Part shown: piece by piece, positions 5,801-5,803 of the stretch
How the letters are laid out: every line of letters starts with the position of its first letter
Numbering within the stretch: position 1 is the stretch's first letter
DNA from: Melioribacteraceae bacterium
Lineage (GTDB): Bacteria > Bacteroidota > Ignavibacteria > Ignavibacteriales > Melioribacteraceae
NCBI GenBank assembly: GCA_015486905.1
Contig: WFQV01000020.1
Span: 1 to 5,803 of the forward strand
DNA: 5,803 bases
Reading direction: 5' to 3'
Notes under the pieces: model-generated
What the model was told of the DNA's origin: nothing
The model's database searches: none
The model's input: only the letters and a program-made list of their open reading frames with translations
Position numbers and translations under genes: made by a program

Positions 5801-5803
5801 CTA

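Larger units (their letters stand above)
5464..5803. other. Repeat-rich gene-free region upstream of the promoter
   Basis: No coding region is supported. After about 25 bases of plain AT-rich sequence, the stretch is mostly short repeat families set side by side: GTGAACAG/ATAACAGTGA wording (5489-5506), a long unit occurring twice (5513-5538 and 5775-5800), GTTTAGAA units (5599-5641), TTAATTC units (5666-5693), and ATCCGTGT/AATCTGCGTCC wording (5697-5770). The region continues past the window edge. Confidence 0.65.

Noticed and set aside
5464..5803. CRISPR array
   Set aside because: The repeats belong to different short families, are mostly tandem with no regular unique spacers, and no cas gene is present.
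5513..5803. Insertion sequence
   Set aside because: The 26-bp copies are direct rather than inverted, the segment between has no transposase frame, and no target-site duplication is visible.

Overview
The window is a low-GC (roughly 40 %) chromosomal segment. It holds three genes, all on the minus strand, between two repeat-rich intergenic flanks. The best taxonomic clue is the secreted protein read from 5334 down to 2635. Its C-terminus is a type IX secretion (T9SS) type A sorting domain with the 'NPYPNPF ... YNSLGQRV ... GLASGVYFLR ... KLILLK' signature, which is confined to the Bacteroidota/Chlorobi/Ignavibacteria group. The GC level, the sorting-domain wording and the simple-repeat islands fit a member of Ignavibacteria or a close relative. 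That placement is inference.

Layout, in window order. Bases 1-227 hold no gene. They contain two opposed arrays of an 8-bp repeat that can fold into a long imperfect hairpin, plus a 10-bp palindrome. Bases 228-1157 (minus) encode a cation diffusion facilitator (CDF) metal transporter. Bases 1234-2553 (minus) encode an APC-superfamily amino-acid permease. Bases 2635-5334 (minus) encode an 899-residue exported protein. It has a signal peptide, a beta-propeller-like N-terminal region, an NlpC/P60 cysteine-peptidase domain, a fibronectin-III-like domain, a GATase-like domain and the T9SS tail. Bases 5335-5803 hold no gene. They carry a strong-looking sigma70-type promoter for the secreted protein and then, further upstream, a dense patchwork of short repeat families running off the window edge.

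Transcription would run right to left: secreted peptidase, permease, CDF. The gaps are 81 and 76 bp and I see no convincing intrinsic terminator in them, so read-through is possible. The permease also has a weak promoter candidate of its own. The three products share no obvious pathway: one acts outside the cell on peptidoglycan-like peptides, and two are inner-membrane transporters. A link such as uptake of amino acids released by the peptidase is conceivable, but nothing in the sequence proves it.

I do not see a clearly novel defence or mobile system. The points most worth a second look are the domain order of the surface NlpC/P60 protein, the 16-bp dyad lying inside the spacer of its promoter, the two repeat islands that bracket the gene block, and a 6-codon leader reading frame just ahead of the CDF gene.
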